A stretch of DNA of 64,000 bases from Rhodothermales bacterium. GTDB lineage: Bacteria; Bacteroidota; Rhodothermia; Rhodothermales; UBA10348. Shown piece after piece: positions 1 to 9,948 of the stretch. The DNA lies in NCBI GenBank assembly GCA_040221055.1, contig JAVJVN010000015.1, positions 62,001 to 126,000 of the forward strand, written 5' to 3'. Every line of letters begins with the position of its first letter. Within the stretch, counting starts at the first letter, position 1. Under the pieces are notes generated by a model. That model did not search any database and had not been told where the DNA came from. It saw only the letters and a list, made by a program, of their open reading frames with translations. The position numbers and the translations under genes are program-made.

Positions 1-412
1 GAAGCGATTCGGGGATCTGCTTGGTCAGGCGCGGCCACACACGATCGGGCAGCGTACCCCGGAGCACCGTCAATTGCTCGTTCAACTGCGCCACGTACAG
101 GCCCACGTCCACGTCCTTCGATACGTGCAGCGTAAGCGAGGCCATCCCCTCCTCCGACAGGCTTTCGACGGATTCGGTGCCCGGGACGCGCTGGATGGCC
201 CGTTCAATGGGCGCCGTTACGTAGCGTTCGACGGCCCGGGGCGATGCTCCCGGCCAGCCGGCTGATACCCGGACAATGGGCAATTCGACCTGCGGGACCC
301 ATTCGAGCGGCACCTGGAACGTGGCCCAGATGCCAGCCAAAAGGATGGCCCCGGACCAGGCCAGGACGCCCACCGGACGCATCATCCACCGTTCAATCCA
401 GTCGAAACTCAT
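1..412 (-). CDS. RND-family efflux permease, N-terminal part (cut by window edge)
   Basis: Inner-membrane pump subunit of a resistance-nodulation-division exporter. The visible ~137 residues show the short cytoplasmic start (MSFDWIERWMMRPVG), TM1, and the start of the first porter domain (VPLEWVPQVELP, then PGASPRAVERYVTAPIE), the classic N-terminus of HAE1/AcrB-type pumps. The ATG at 412 overlaps the stop of the upstream pump by 4 bp (ATGA), so the two permeases are translationally coupled. The 3' end lies outside the window. Two permeases after one adaptor suggests either a heteromeric MdtBC-like pump or two alternative pumps. Family certain, substrate unknown. Confidence 0.85.
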   Translation of the reverse strand, partial: MSFDWIERWMMRPVGVLAWSGAILLAGIWATFQVPLEWVPQVELPIVRVSAGWPGASPRAVERYVTAPIERAIQRVPGTESVESLSEEGMASLTLHVSKDVDVGLYVAQLNEQLTVLRGTLPDRVWPRLTKQIPESL

Positions 413-3400
413 GATTCACGCGTGACGAGTGCGTAGGCTACAGGTACCACGAACAGCGTCAGCACCGTAGCGGCCATGAGGCCGCCCACGATGGCAATGG
501 CCATCGGGGCCCGGAGCTCGGCGCCTTCCCCGAACCCGAGCGCCAGGGGCAGGAGGCCGAGGACGGTCGTGATGGTGGTCATCAGGATGGGCCTCAGACG
601 GTCCCGCCCGGCTTCCAGGATGGCCGCGTGCGTATCCAGGCCGGCCGCCCGGCGCTGATTGATGAAGTCCACCTTGACGATGGCATCGTTCACCACAATG
701 CCCACCAGGACCACGCTGCCGGTGAGGCTCATGAGGTTGATGGTCTGCCCGGTCATGGCCAGGACGGCGGCCACACCCGAGGCAGCCAAGGGTACCGTGA
801 GCAAGACCACGAGGGGCTGCGTGAGCGACTCGAACTGGGCCGCCAGGATCAGAAACACCAGGACCACGGAGAACAGCAGGCTCCACAGCATGGCCTGCAG
901 GCTGTTCCGGAAGGCCTCGTTGGCGCCCCCGACATTCCCCCGGACGGTGTCCGGAAGCCGTTCGGCCAGAACGGTTTCCGCCGCGCCGGAGGCTGATTTC
1001 AGGTCCGCTCCGGGCGCCACATCGGCCAGGATCCGGAGGACGGGCGATTGATCGGTTCGGTAGAGGGACGCCGGGAGCTCGACGAACGCGGCGGTGAGAA
1101 AGGTGGAGAGCGGCATGGGACCACCGGGCGTCACCACGCGCTGCGCCATCAGCTGCTGGATGCTCCCAATGCCTTCGGTCCGGAGTGTGATCGGGATGTC
1201 TTCGTTGATGGACCGCAGGTCCGTGGCGTGCACGCCACGCGCCCCGGCTTCCAGGAACGCCGTAATGGAGGACGCCTGCACGCCATACCGCGCCAGCGCA
1301 TCCCGCTTGAAATCCAGACGGTAGGCCGGCACGTTGAACGCATCGGCCCGGCGCACATTGTTGAGTTCGGGGCGGTCGGTGAGGGCGGCGAGCACCGCAT
1401 CGAACGGAACAGCCGCTTCCTCGCGGCGGTCCGCCACGAGATCGATGAACAGGTCCGACTCATCGCTGGCCAACAGCTCCTCCAACTGCGTCCGGACAAC
1501 GGTCACTTCCACGGTCATGTCCGCGGCGTGGGGTGCAGCGCGGGCAGCGTCCAGGGCCTCGTCCAGCGAAACGCCCGGCGCCAGCATGAGCGACAGGTCC
1601 CCTTCATAGGACGGCCGGGGGTCAATCTGCAGGCGGGCCTCATCGCGTTCGCCCAGGTCCGCCAGCACGTGATCGAAGGCCGCGTCCTGCAACAACACGG
1701 CGGCCAGGTCCGCCGATCGCGCATCCAGGAGCGGCAGGTCCGCGTCCGCGGGAAGTGAAACGTGAAGGTTCAGCCGCCCCTGATTGGTGCGTGGCACGAC
1801 TTCCCGCGGGAGTACGTCCAGGATGATGGTCGCTGCAGCCACCAACAGCACCCCGCCGGCCACGACCCAGCCTTTTTTGGCCAGCGCACGCGTCAGGGCC
1901 CGTTCGTAGTTCCTGACCAGCCGGGAGGCGCCGGAACTGGCGGGCGCGATCGCGGGCGCGACAACATCCGGGCCGGAGTCCAAACCCAAGCCCGTACCCA
2001 AACCAGACAGGACGCGCTCGTCCCGTGCCGCTATCAGCGGCACCGCCGTCAGGCCCACGATCAGACTCGCCGCCAATGACGTGATGACGGCGAGCGACTG
2101 GTCCAGGAACAGGCGTCCGGCCAGGCCCTCCACGAACGTGAGCGGAAGGAAGACGGCGATGGTCGTGAGGGTCGATGCCGTGATGGCCCCGGCCACCTCC
2201 GACGTACCCTGGATGCCCGCCTTGCGGGCTGGCATGCCGCTCTCGCGCAGCCGCGCGATGTTTTCGACGACCACGATGGCGTTGTCAACGAGCATCCCGA
2301 CGCCCAGTGCCAACCCCGACAGCGAAATCAAATTGAACGTGACGCCGAGGGCGTCAAAGGCCACGAGCGTCAGGCCGAGCGACAGCGGTACGGCGACCGC
2401 CACGGCCAGGAGGGCCTGGCGACGGCGCAGGAATACGAACAGTACGACAATGGCCAGAAGACCTCCGAGCAGCACCGCCTGCGCCACGCCCCCGATGGCC
2501 TCCTGGATGAAGCGGGACTCATCGATGACCACATCCACACGGACGTCCGGCATGCCATCGGACATTTCGGCCAGGGCGGCGCGGACCTCGTCCGCCGCGC
2601 GCACCGTGTTGGCATCGGGGCGGCGTTCCACCAGCAGCATGAGGGTTTCGCGGCCGTCCAGGCGGACGAGTCCGCGCCGCTCATCCACCCCTTCCCGCAC
2701 ATCGGCCACGTCCCGGAGACGGAGCGATCGGTCCCCGCGGCGCGCAACAATGGCATCTGCAATGTCCTCGATCGTCTCGAACTCGCCCGTGACTTCCACG
2801 GCGTACTGGAACGGACCACGGCGGATGGCCCCACCCGGCTGCGCCACGTTCGCCCGGCGCAGGGCCGTTTCAATGTCGGTGACATCCACGGCGTGCGCGG
2901 CGAGCCGCGCTGGATCCAGGAGGACATCCACCCTCCGGTCAAATCCGCCCGTGACCACCACCCGCGCGACATCCCCCAACTGCTCCAGCCGCCGCGCAAT
3001 GATTTCCTTGCCGACGGTTTTCAGGCGGACCAGGTCCCCGGAGCGGCCCGAGGCGCCGTCCCCGGCCTCGGAAAGGGCCAGAATCATGATGGGCCGGTCG
3101 TTCGGATCCAGTCGCAGCACCACCGGGCGTTCGGCTTCATCCGGCAACTGATCTCCCAGGCGATCCAATTGCTCCCGGACCTCCAGGAGCGCCAGGTCGA
3201 GGTTCACGTTCCATCCAAAGTCAAGGCGGATCATGCTCCCGCCGAGCATGGACCGGGCCGTAATGCGCTGCACCCCCTGCGTACCGGAAATGGCCTCTTC
3301 CACCCGCTCCGTGATGGCCCGCTCCACCCGCTCGGGGGGTACGTCCGGATAGGCCGTCCACACGACCAGCGTCGGATAGCGCAAATCCGGGAGCAGGGAT

Positions 3401-3543
3401 ACCGGGACCCGCACCCACGCGGCGAGCGCGGCCACGGCTACCAAAAGGAAGAACGCCGTGACGGCCACGGGCCGCCGGAAGCACGCCGCAATGAACGGAT
3501 TGGACGCCCCGGGGGATTCCGGATGGTTGCCGGGACTGCTCAC
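409..3543 (-). CDS. RND-family efflux permease
   Basis: Proton-driven inner-membrane pump of about 1044 residues, normal length for AcrB/MdtBC-like transporters. N-terminal TM1 is followed by the porter domain (LPDLRYPTLVVWTAYPDVPPERVE), and both halves carry the TM4-region motifs that relay protons or their relics (GMLVDNAIVVVENI and GIVVNDAIVKVDFI). I place the start at GTG 3543, which overlaps the TGA of the adaptor gene by 4 bp. An in-frame ATG at 3672 would put 43 residues of low-complexity sequence inside the adaptor gene and looks spurious. Operon order is adaptor, pump 1, pump 2; no outer-membrane TolC-type gene is visible here. Confidence 0.9.
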   Translation of the reverse strand: MSSPGNHPESPGASNPFIAACFRRPVAVTAFFLLVAVAALAAWVRVPVSLLPDLRYPTLVVWTAYPDVPPERVERAITERVEEAISGTQGVQRITARSMLGGSMIRLDFGWNVNLDLALLEVREQLDRLGDQLPDEAERPVVLRLDPNDRPIMILALSEAGDGASGRSGDLVRLKTVGKEIIARRLEQLGDVARVVVTGGFDRRVDVLLDPARLAAHAVDVTDIETALRRANVAQPGGAIRRGPFQYAVEVTGEFETIEDIADAIVARRGDRSLRLRDVADVREGVDERRGLVRLDGRETLMLLVERRPDANTVRAADEVRAALAEMSDGMPDVRVDVVIDESRFIQEAIGGVAQAVLLGGLLAIVVLFVFLRRRQALLAVAVAVPLSLGLTLVAFDALGVTFNLISLSGLALGVGMLVDNAIVVVENIARLRESGMPARKAGIQGTSEVAGAITASTLTTIAVFLPLTFVEGLAGRLFLDQSLAVITSLAASLIVGLTAVPLIAARDERVLSGLGTGLGLDSGPDVVAPAIAPASSGASRLVRNYERALTRALAKKGWVVAGGVLLVAAATIILDVLPREVVPRTNQGRLNLHVSLPADADLPLLDARSADLAAVLLQDAAFDHVLADLGERDEARLQIDPRPSYEGDLSLMLAPGVSLDEALDAARAAPHAADMTVEVTVVRTQLEELLASDESDLFIDLVADRREEAAVPFDAVLAALTDRPELNNVRRADAFNVPAYRLDFKRDALARYGVQASSITAFLEAGARGVHATDLRSINEDIPITLRTEGIGSIQQLMAQRVVTPGGPMPLSTFLTAAFVELPASLYRTDQSPVLRILADVAPGADLKSASGAAETVLAERLPDTVRGNVGGANEAFRNSLQAMLWSLLFSVVLVFLILAAQFESLTQPLVVLLTVPLAASGVAAVLAMTGQTINLMSLTGSVVLVGIVVNDAIVKVDFINQRRAAGLDTHAAILEAGRDRLRPILMTTITTVLGLLPLALGFGEGAELRAPMAIAIVGGLMAATVLTLFVVPVAYALVTRES

Positions 3544-4745
3544 TGAACCGTCACCCGGGCATCGTGGGACAGGGCATGGTGCCCCGCCACGGCAAGACTG
3601 TCTCCGGGCTGGAGCGGATCCAGGATCTCGACCAGGCCCCCACTCCGGCGTCCCGTCGTCACGTAGGTCCACTGCGCGCGGCCGTCCTTGACCACGAACA
3701 CCAGATCGCGTCCCTGGCGAACCAGGACGGCCTCGGCCGGCACCACCATACGATCCTGCAGACGTCCCGATTCCAACTGGACATAGGCAAACAACCCGGA
3801 CAGCAACGTCCCACCCCGGTTCGGGACCTCCACGGTCACACGCCCCGTGCCGGTTTCCCGGTCCACGGACGGATTCACGGACCAGATCCGTCCCGTCAGG
3901 ACCGAATCGCCGAGCGCCGGAATGCGAACCCGAGCCACAGCGCCCTTGCGCAAGCCAACGATGTCGGCTTCCAGTACATTGACGGTCACTTTCATGCGCG
4001 CGTCATCCAAAAGGGTCAGCACGGTCTCGCCGACCGCGACCCGCTGGCCTTCCTCCACTTCCAGATTCGCGATACGGCCGGTGAACGGTGCGCGGACCGT
4101 CATGCGGGACAGCGCCAACTCCGCCCGTCGCACGCGCTGCTCGGCCTGTTCCAGGCCCGACAACACCGCCTCCACTTCGTTCCGGCGCGAACCGCTGCGG
4201 AGCACGTCCGCGTCATGGGCGCGGCGCGCCATCTGGAACTCCTCGAGCGTCAGGCTGCCGGCCTCGTAGGCTTCCCGAGCCTGCTCGAAGGCGCGCCGCG
4301 CCCGCTCCAACAGGGCCGAGTCGGGCGCTTCGCTGTTCGATCCCACACGTTTGCTGGCATAATCGATCTGCGCCCGCAACAGTTCACTGGAGGCCTCCTC
4401 CAACTCCAACTCCTGATCGCGGGAGTCCAGCCGGAGCAGCGCCTGTCCTTCCTGGACGCGCGTTCCTTCGTCCACCAGCCGTTCACGGACCAGCCCGGAG
4501 GCTTCCGGACTCACCCCTGCCTCCCGCCAGGGCGTCAAGTGACCCGTGGCCTCGGCCAGGATCAGGAAGTCCGTGGGCTGCAATTCAACAGCCTGCACCC
4601 GCGCCCGCGCGGAGACCCGCTCGGCGTCGGGCCGGTCCTCGGCGTTTTCCACTTCGGCGCCGGTGAGTTGCGGCCAGAATGCGTACGCGCCAACGGCAAC
4701 GGCCAACACGACGAGCACAAGGGCCGCGGCCTTCCAGGGTTTCAT
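3540..4745 (-). CDS. RND efflux periplasmic adaptor (membrane fusion protein)
   Basis: HlyD/AcrA-type adaptor that links an RND pump to an outer-membrane channel. 401 residues: an N-terminal signal-anchor (residues 5-25), a biotinyl-lipoyl half (LTPWREAGVSPEASG, then VDEGTRVQEGQALLRLDS), a long alpha-hairpin rich in Glu/Arg (about 110-215), the second lipoyl half (VRAPFTGRIANLEVEEGQRV) and the beta-barrel with the VFVVKDGRA element near the end. First gene of the operon, with 69 bp to the next upstream gene, which is also on this strand. There is no lipobox cysteine, so it is anchored by the N-terminal helix. Confidence 0.88.
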   Translation of the reverse strand: MKPWKAAALVLVVLAVAVGAYAFWPQLTGAEVENAEDRPDAERVSARARVQAVELQPTDFLILAEATGHLTPWREAGVSPEASGLVRERLVDEGTRVQEGQALLRLDSRDQELELEEASSELLRAQIDYASKRVGSNSEAPDSALLERARRAFEQAREAYEAGSLTLEEFQMARRAHDADVLRSGSRRNEVEAVLSGLEQAEQRVRRAELALSRMTVRAPFTGRIANLEVEEGQRVAVGETVLTLLDDARMKVTVNVLEADIVGLRKGAVARVRIPALGDSVLTGRIWSVNPSVDRETGTGRVTVEVPNRGGTLLSGLFAYVQLESGRLQDRMVVPAEAVLVRQGRDLVFVVKDGRAQWTYVTTGRRSGGLVEILDPLQPGDSLAVAGHHALSHDARVTVQ

Positions 4746-4814
4746 GCCTTCCAGGGTCTGTTTGATGGATGTCCATTCAATCGGAAGACAATGTAAGCCC
4801 TTGAAAGGTTGCTG

Positions 4815-7800
4815 TCAGCGGAGCAGAACGATGGAGCGTGTACGCGTCTCTGCGCGCATCTGTCCGTCCGCAGTCAGACGAATCAGGTACATGCCACTGG
4901 CACGACCGGAGGCGTCGAAACGGACTTCGTGCCGTCCGGAGGGCAACCGACCGTCCACCAGCACGGCCACTTCCCGGCCCAACAGGTCATGGACGGTGAG
5001 CCGGACCGCGGCCGGCTCGGCCAGTTCGAATGGGATGAGGGTCTGCGGATTGAACGGGTTCGGATAGGCCGCGAGCAGCCGGGTCGCGGTCGGTACCACC
5101 TCCGGTTCGGTCGCGGTGGCGCCCCCAGAGCCGGTCAGTTCCACCACATCAATCCACATGACCGCACCGTCCGAACCCCCGAACCACGCATCGGACACAT
5201 TGAACCAGTTTGCGTTCACGTCCATCTCCCACGCACTGTCCACACGCTGCCCGAGGGGCGGGCCGCCCACGAGGGCGTATCGTTCATAGGGCGCGCCGTA
5301 ATCCTCGAAATGGATGCTCACGAAGAAGGTCCGATCCACTTCCACGTCCGGCAGGACGAAGGTCATGGGGACGCCCCCGACCACGGTCGGGTCCTGGTAT
5401 TCCCATTGTTCGTTCTCGACGGTGACCATGTTGAATACGGGGGATGCGTACAACAGGTCAACCGGCCCCGACGCTGCGGTACCGGACCATACGGCGACCG
5501 ATACGTCCTGCGAATACGCATCCGTGTGGCTGTACCCCAACCAGTACCGGATGGCGCTCAGGAATCCGACCGGTTCGCCCGAGGGCAACTCCATCAACTG
5601 GGCCTTGGCCCGGTCCAGGTAGCCGTTGGTCCCGAACAGGAATCCACCATTCGATGCCTCATAAACCTCTCCGGCCGACGCATCGCGCGTGGAGCCCTCC
5701 AGGAATACCAGATGCCGGCGGGCAATCGCGCGGACTTCGTCGGCGGTCAACGCGCCGCCGTACAGCCGAAAATCATCCACCCGGACGTCCATCCCGCTGA
5801 GCTGCTGGCCGAACCGGAGAAAACCATTGTTTTGCGGAATGGTGAACTCCCCGACCGGCATCGGATGGCCAACGAGCACCGGGTATCCATTCATGTACAC
5901 GGTCTGCCGGGTCCCATCGTAGGTCACCATGTAGTGGAACCACCCATCCTCCTTCGCCAGGATGCCGGCTTTGGCCTGCGTGTACGACGACGAGGCCGCC
6001 GTGCCGCTGATCTCATTGATTATGCCCTCCACGTCGCTGGGGCCCCACAGCCCGAGCGTCGTTTCGCCTTGCGCATCGGCCAGCCGGAAAATCAGCGATG
6101 CATCCCGCGTATTCTCGCCCAGCTCAATCCACGCTCCCACGCTCACCGCGGTGCGCGGCGTACCGTCGGTCAGGAACGGCAACACGAGCACGGCCGACTC
6201 GGACAACTGGATGGCCGACTGCGGATTTCCGAAGCGGTCCGGCGCCCAGGACGACCAGTTCGTTTCATTGTAGCCGGGGAACCCGATGGTGCCGTCGAAC
6301 GGCAAGTGCAGCAGGAGCTCGGCAGAAGTCGGGTCGCCACCCGGCTCGGTAACCGTAATAAGTTTCTCAGCCAAAGACGCACCCCCCTCGGGATCGAGGA
6401 CCAACAGGAGTGATGTATACACGCCTGGGGTTGTATAGGTGTGCGACACCTGGACGCCGACTTCGATATCCGATCCGTCTCCGAAATCCCACGCATACTC
6501 CAGCGGTGAGCCTTCGGGGTCGCTCGATCCCGATCCATCGAACGTAACCGTCAGCGGTGCGGGACCGCTGGAGGTATTCACCGTGATCACGGCCGTCGGC
6601 ATCTGATTGGAGGACGGCTCGGTAACCGTAATCATGGACGATGCGGTGCCGGTCTCGCCTTCGTCATCCGTCACTGTCAGCGTCACGGTGTACGACCCGG
6701 CCGACGTATAGGTATGCGTTGTCGTGACCCCGCTGGCACCCTGCCCGTCGCCAAAGGTCCAGGACCACGCCTGGATGTCCCCACCGTCCGGATCGGAGCT
6801 GGTGCTGGCATTGAAGGTCACCAGGAGTGGCGCCGGACCACCCTCAGGCGATGCCGTGAAGGCCGCAACCGGCGCCTCCGTCCCCGACTGTTCTTCCGGC
6901 CACAGATTGGACGTCAGGATGAGATCAATGAAGTCCTGGTTCTTGGCCTCGCAATAGTACCGCTCCGTCACCGGCTTCTGGACCGGGAACGCGGCATCCT
7001 GGCTGTTGCCCGATGCGGCCGTCCGGTTCTCGAAGAACCACTGGTACGTATTGTTCGTGCCGCCAACCGGGCATCCAAGCGCCCAGACGGTGCCCTGATC
7101 CAGCGCCAGCACGTCGAACGACTGCTGCGGGGCATAGCTCACGAACGTCAATCCGAGGTTGTTCTGCAGGTCATCGAAATGCAGCCGGTTTCCCGCCACG
7201 TCGAGGGCCAGGAAGCCCGAGGGGAGGCCCCGGAAGTCGGGCAGGTCCTCGATGTTGTTCTCCTTGATGGACAACCCCCGCAGCGCCGGCATGGTCGTCA
7301 TGGATTCCGGCACTGCGCCCGTCAAGTGGTTGTTGTTCAGCTGCAGGGTGACCAGGTTGGACGCGTTCCCGATTTCCGGGGGAAGTTCACCCGTCAATTC
7401 GTTGTTGAACAGATAGATTTCCGTAGCCGGGGTGTTGCCGAGTCCCGCCGGAAGCGGTCCGCTCAACCGGTTGTTGGACAGATTCAGGCTCCCCAGCATG
7501 GGCATGTCCCCGATGGAGCCGGGAATGCTCCCTGTCAGATCGGCCTGGAATACCCAAAGGCGCTCCAGGGACACCATTCCGCCCCACTGGGCCGGTAACG
7601 GGCCCGTGATGGCCGTGTCGTACAGATACAGTTTCTGCAGTTGCCACAGGTTGTTGATGGTGGCCGGAATGGGCCCCGACAGGTTTTCATTCCAGGACAG
7701 ATCCAGCTCAAGCAGCGTCGTGATGGAGCCGATGGATGCGGGGATGCTGCCTTGCAGGTTGTTGCTGGACAGCGACATGAGGCGCAGCGCGCTGAGTCCG

Positions 7801-8354
7801 CCTATCCCTTCCGGCAGCGCGGTCAGTTGATTCTCGAACCCGTTCAGGATGGTGAGTTGTTTCAGGTTGCCGATAGTGGACGGCAGTCCGGTCAGCTGAT
7901 TCCCCCAGAACACCAGTTCCTTGAGCGCGACCAGGTTTCCAAACGACTCGGGGATGTTTCCCGTGAAGGTGTTCCGTTCCAGGTTCAGGGTTTCCAGTTT
8001 GGTCAGGTTGCCCATGCTCGCCGGCAGGGGCCCGCTCAACTGATTGAAGGCCAGACTGAGCAAGCGCAGTTCGGTCAGATTGCCGATTTCCGTCGGCAAC
8101 GTCCCTTTCAGCCCCAACTGCGAGAGTCCCAGGCCCGTGACCCGGTTGTTCTCCACCGCAAGGAAGCCCCACGACGAAACCGGTCCGGAAAGCCAGCCGG
8201 GGTTGGATTGCCAGTTCGGGCCGTCCGTGGCATTGTATATGGCGACCAGCGCCAGTGAATCTGCGACCGATACTTGACCCTGGACGGGTGTTGCAGCCAA
8301 CAGAAGGGGCAGGATCAGGAATGAAAGGCGGAAGGAACGAAGAGAACGGCGCAT
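4815..8354 (-). CDS. Secreted LRR / PKD / LamG protein with T9SS sorting domain
   Basis: Very large surface or secreted protein (1179 residues). Order: signal peptide (RLSFLILPLLLAATPVQGQ); about ten plant-type leucine-rich repeats (LxGxIPxxIGxLxxLxxLxLxxN, residues ~40-400); a spacer; two PKD domains (each with a WxFGDG or WDFGDG motif); a LamG/concanavalin-like beta-sandwich; and a C-terminal Por sorting domain beginning AYPNPFNPQT and ending in a short basic tail. The sorting domain implies export by the type IX system. The start was moved from 8390 to 8354 (MRRSLRSF) because the signal peptide begins there. A role in adhesion or recognition is inferred from the architecture. Confidence 0.85.
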   Translation of the reverse strand: MRRSLRSFRLSFLILPLLLAATPVQGQVSVADSLALVAIYNATDGPNWQSNPGWLSGPVSSWGFLAVENNRVTGLGLSQLGLKGTLPTEIGNLTELRLLSLAFNQLSGPLPASMGNLTKLETLNLERNTFTGNIPESFGNLVALKELVFWGNQLTGLPSTIGNLKQLTILNGFENQLTALPEGIGGLSALRLMSLSSNNLQGSIPASIGSITTLLELDLSWNENLSGPIPATINNLWQLQKLYLYDTAITGPLPAQWGGMVSLERLWVFQADLTGSIPGSIGDMPMLGSLNLSNNRLSGPLPAGLGNTPATEIYLFNNELTGELPPEIGNASNLVTLQLNNNHLTGAVPESMTTMPALRGLSIKENNIEDLPDFRGLPSGFLALDVAGNRLHFDDLQNNLGLTFVSYAPQQSFDVLALDQGTVWALGCPVGGTNNTYQWFFENRTAASGNSQDAAFPVQKPVTERYYCEAKNQDFIDLILTSNLWPEEQSGTEAPVAAFTASPEGGPAPLLVTFNASTSSDPDGGDIQAWSWTFGDGQGASGVTTTHTYTSAGSYTVTLTVTDDEGETGTASSMITVTEPSSNQMPTAVITVNTSSGPAPLTVTFDGSGSSDPEGSPLEYAWDFGDGSDIEVGVQVSHTYTTPGVYTSLLLVLDPEGGASLAEKLITVTEPGGDPTSAELLLHLPFDGTIGFPGYNETNWSSWAPDRFGNPQSAIQLSESAVLVLPFLTDGTPRTAVSVGAWIELGENTRDASLIFRLADAQGETTLGLWGPSDVEGIINEISGTAASSSYTQAKAGILAKEDGWFHYMVTYDGTRQTVYMNGYPVLVGHPMPVGEFTIPQNNGFLRFGQQLSGMDVRVDDFRLYGGALTADEVRAIARRHLVFLEGSTRDASAGEVYEASNGGFLFGTNGYLDRAKAQLMELPSGEPVGFLSAIRYWLGYSHTDAYSQDVSVAVWSGTAASGPVDLLYASPVFNMVTVENEQWEYQDPTVVGGVPMTFVLPDVEVDRTFFVSIHFEDYGAPYERYALVGGPPLGQRVDSAWEMDVNANWFNVSDAWFGGSDGAVMWIDVVELTGSGGATATEPEVVPTATRLLAAYPNPFNPQTLIPFELAEPAAVRLTVHDLLGREVAVLVDGRLPSGRHEVRFDASGRASGMYLIRLTADGQMRAETRTRSIVLLR

Positions 8355-8510
8355 GGCCTTCTGGCTCCATATTGGTGTCCATCGGAACACTAATCATGCC
8401 CGTCCTCATGGGCTGTAATCCGAATTGTAGGCCGGCCGTAGTCCTTTGCCCTACGATTATCTATACTCAGGCAGAGCCCTTGTATCCACCCACTCACCGG
8501 TACATGTGTC

Positions 8511-9851
8511 ATGAAACCCTTGACTTCCCTCCGCTCCGCACTCTGGCTCGTTCTCATGGCCATCCTGTGCGTCCCCGTGTCCACGGCCCAGGACCTGCAG
8601 GTGACCGCCATTCGCGCCGGGCACCTGGTGGACACCGCCAGCGGCACGGCCACGCCGGACCAGATCATCCTGATTGAACGGAACAATGCCCGCGGCCGCG
8701 GGACCATCGTGGCCATCGGATCCGACGTGGAAATCCCGGAAGGCGCGGACATCATTGACCTGAGTGACCACTATGTACTCGGTGGCCTGGTCGATGCGCA
8801 CGATCATCTGGCCATCACCTACAAGGAGGATCCGGAGAGCAACAACTATTACTTCACGACGCTCATGGATTCGACGCCCATCCGGGCCATCCAGGCGTTT
8901 TCGACCGGGTTCCAGAAGCTCTCATCCGGCTTCACCATTGTCCGCGACCTCGGCAACAACGGCCTCTACGCCGACACCGCCCTCCGTCAGGCCATCGCCC
9001 AGGGATGGGTCCCCGGGCCGACCATCATCAACTCGGGCATCATCATCGGGGCCTTCGGTGGCCAGTTCTACGAGATTCCGGAGCGCGAGGACACCGTCTA
9101 CCCCGAGTACCTGAATGCCGACACGGATGACGAGATCGTCAAGGCCATCCGTCGCAACATCCATTACGGCGCCAAGGTCATCAAAGTCTGCGTGGACTGC
9201 CAGGCCTATCCGTACACCACGGAGCAGCTGAAACTGTTCGTGAGCGAGGCCGCCAATGCCGGTCAGAAGGTGTCCGGGCATGTCCAGACCCGGGAAGGCG
9301 CCCTGCGTGCCATAGAGGCCGGTCTCTGGTCCATCGACCACGACAACGCCATGGATCCGGAAATCCATGCGATGATGGCGGCCAAGGGCGTGTGGCGTGT
9401 GGGTACGGAGACCCCGAAAGCCGATTGGTCCCGGGTAAGCGATGCGCGCTGGGAACGCCGTACGGCCATGCTGCGGGACGCCTTCGATCAGGGCGTCAAG
9501 CTCGCGTTTTCGACCGATGCGGATTATTTCATCCCGGGCCTGCACCGCGGCGAATTGACCATTGAATTCCTGGAGACCTGGAAAGCCGCGGGCATCCCGG
9601 ACGCCGACATCCTGAAGATCATGACCACCAACGGCTACGAAATCAGCGAACTGGAAGATGAGCGGGGTCCCATCCGCGAAGGCTTCGCGGCAGACATCAT
9701 TGCCGTCCCGGGTAATCCGCTGGAGGACATCGATGCGCTGCGCAACGTGACGTTCGTCATGAAGGACGGACTGGTGTTCAAGCACGACGGCATCGTGGCC
9801 CCCATGGACTTCTTCCACAACGGTCCCCAGTACGGCTGGCGGGTTCGCTGA
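8511..9851 (+). CDS. Secreted amidohydrolase-family metal-dependent hydrolase
   Basis: Exported TIM-barrel hydrolase of the amidohydrolase superfamily (imidazolonepropionase / Xaa-Pro dipeptidase-like branch), 446 residues. A signal peptide (residues 1-26, ends STAQ) is followed by the small beta domain, the strand-1 metal motif HDH in LVDAHDHLA, a central Lys in KVIKVCVD, His in SGHVQT and SIDHDN, and the final metal Asp in FSTDADYF. The C-terminal beta domain (GFAADIIAVPGNPLEDI) closes the fold. It stands alone, divergent from the LRR gene across a 156-bp gap. Substrate cannot be told from sequence; amide or peptide hydrolysis is inferred. Confidence 0.8.
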   Translation: MKPLTSLRSALWLVLMAILCVPVSTAQDLQVTAIRAGHLVDTASGTATPDQIILIERNNARGRGTIVAIGSDVEIPEGADIIDLSDHYVLGGLVDAHDHLAITYKEDPESNNYYFTTLMDSTPIRAIQAFSTGFQKLSSGFTIVRDLGNNGLYADTALRQAIAQGWVPGPTIINSGIIIGAFGGQFYEIPEREDTVYPEYLNADTDDEIVKAIRRNIHYGAKVIKVCVDCQAYPYTTEQLKLFVSEAANAGQKVSGHVQTREGALRAIEAGLWSIDHDNAMDPEIHAMMAAKGVWRVGTETPKADWSRVSDARWERRTAMLRDAFDQGVKLAFSTDADYFIPGLHRGELTIEFLETWKAAGIPDADILKIMTTNGYEISELEDERGPIREGFAADIIAVPGNPLEDIDALRNVTFVMKDGLVFKHDGIVAPMDFFHNGPQYGWRVR

Positions 9852-9904
9852 TTGTAGTGTGAAGAGTCCGTAAAACGGTGAAGTCCGGTTGCCGGCATTC
9901 GATC

Positions 9905-9927
9905 CTGTTGTATATTACGGACAACAG
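9905..9927. promoter_or_regulatory. Perfect inverted repeat, candidate Rrf2/NsrR operator
   Basis: CTGTTGT, nine bases, then ACAACAG: two perfect 7-bp arms centred 33 bp before the ATG of the Rrf2-family gene. Length and symmetry suit a dimeric winged-helix regulator of the NsrR/IscR type. The AT-rich stretch just downstream (TATTATAA near 9938-9945) could be the -10 region, so binding here would block RNA polymerase. Autoregulation and control of the downstream nos genes is inferred, not shown. Confidence 0.6.
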
Positions 9928-9948
9928 AGTCGCTTATCTATTATAACC

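Noticed and set aside
4809-6413. Plus-strand open frame of 534 codons opposite the LRR protein
   Set aside because: Opposite strand of a protein with clear domains; His/Arg-rich translation typical of an antisense frame.
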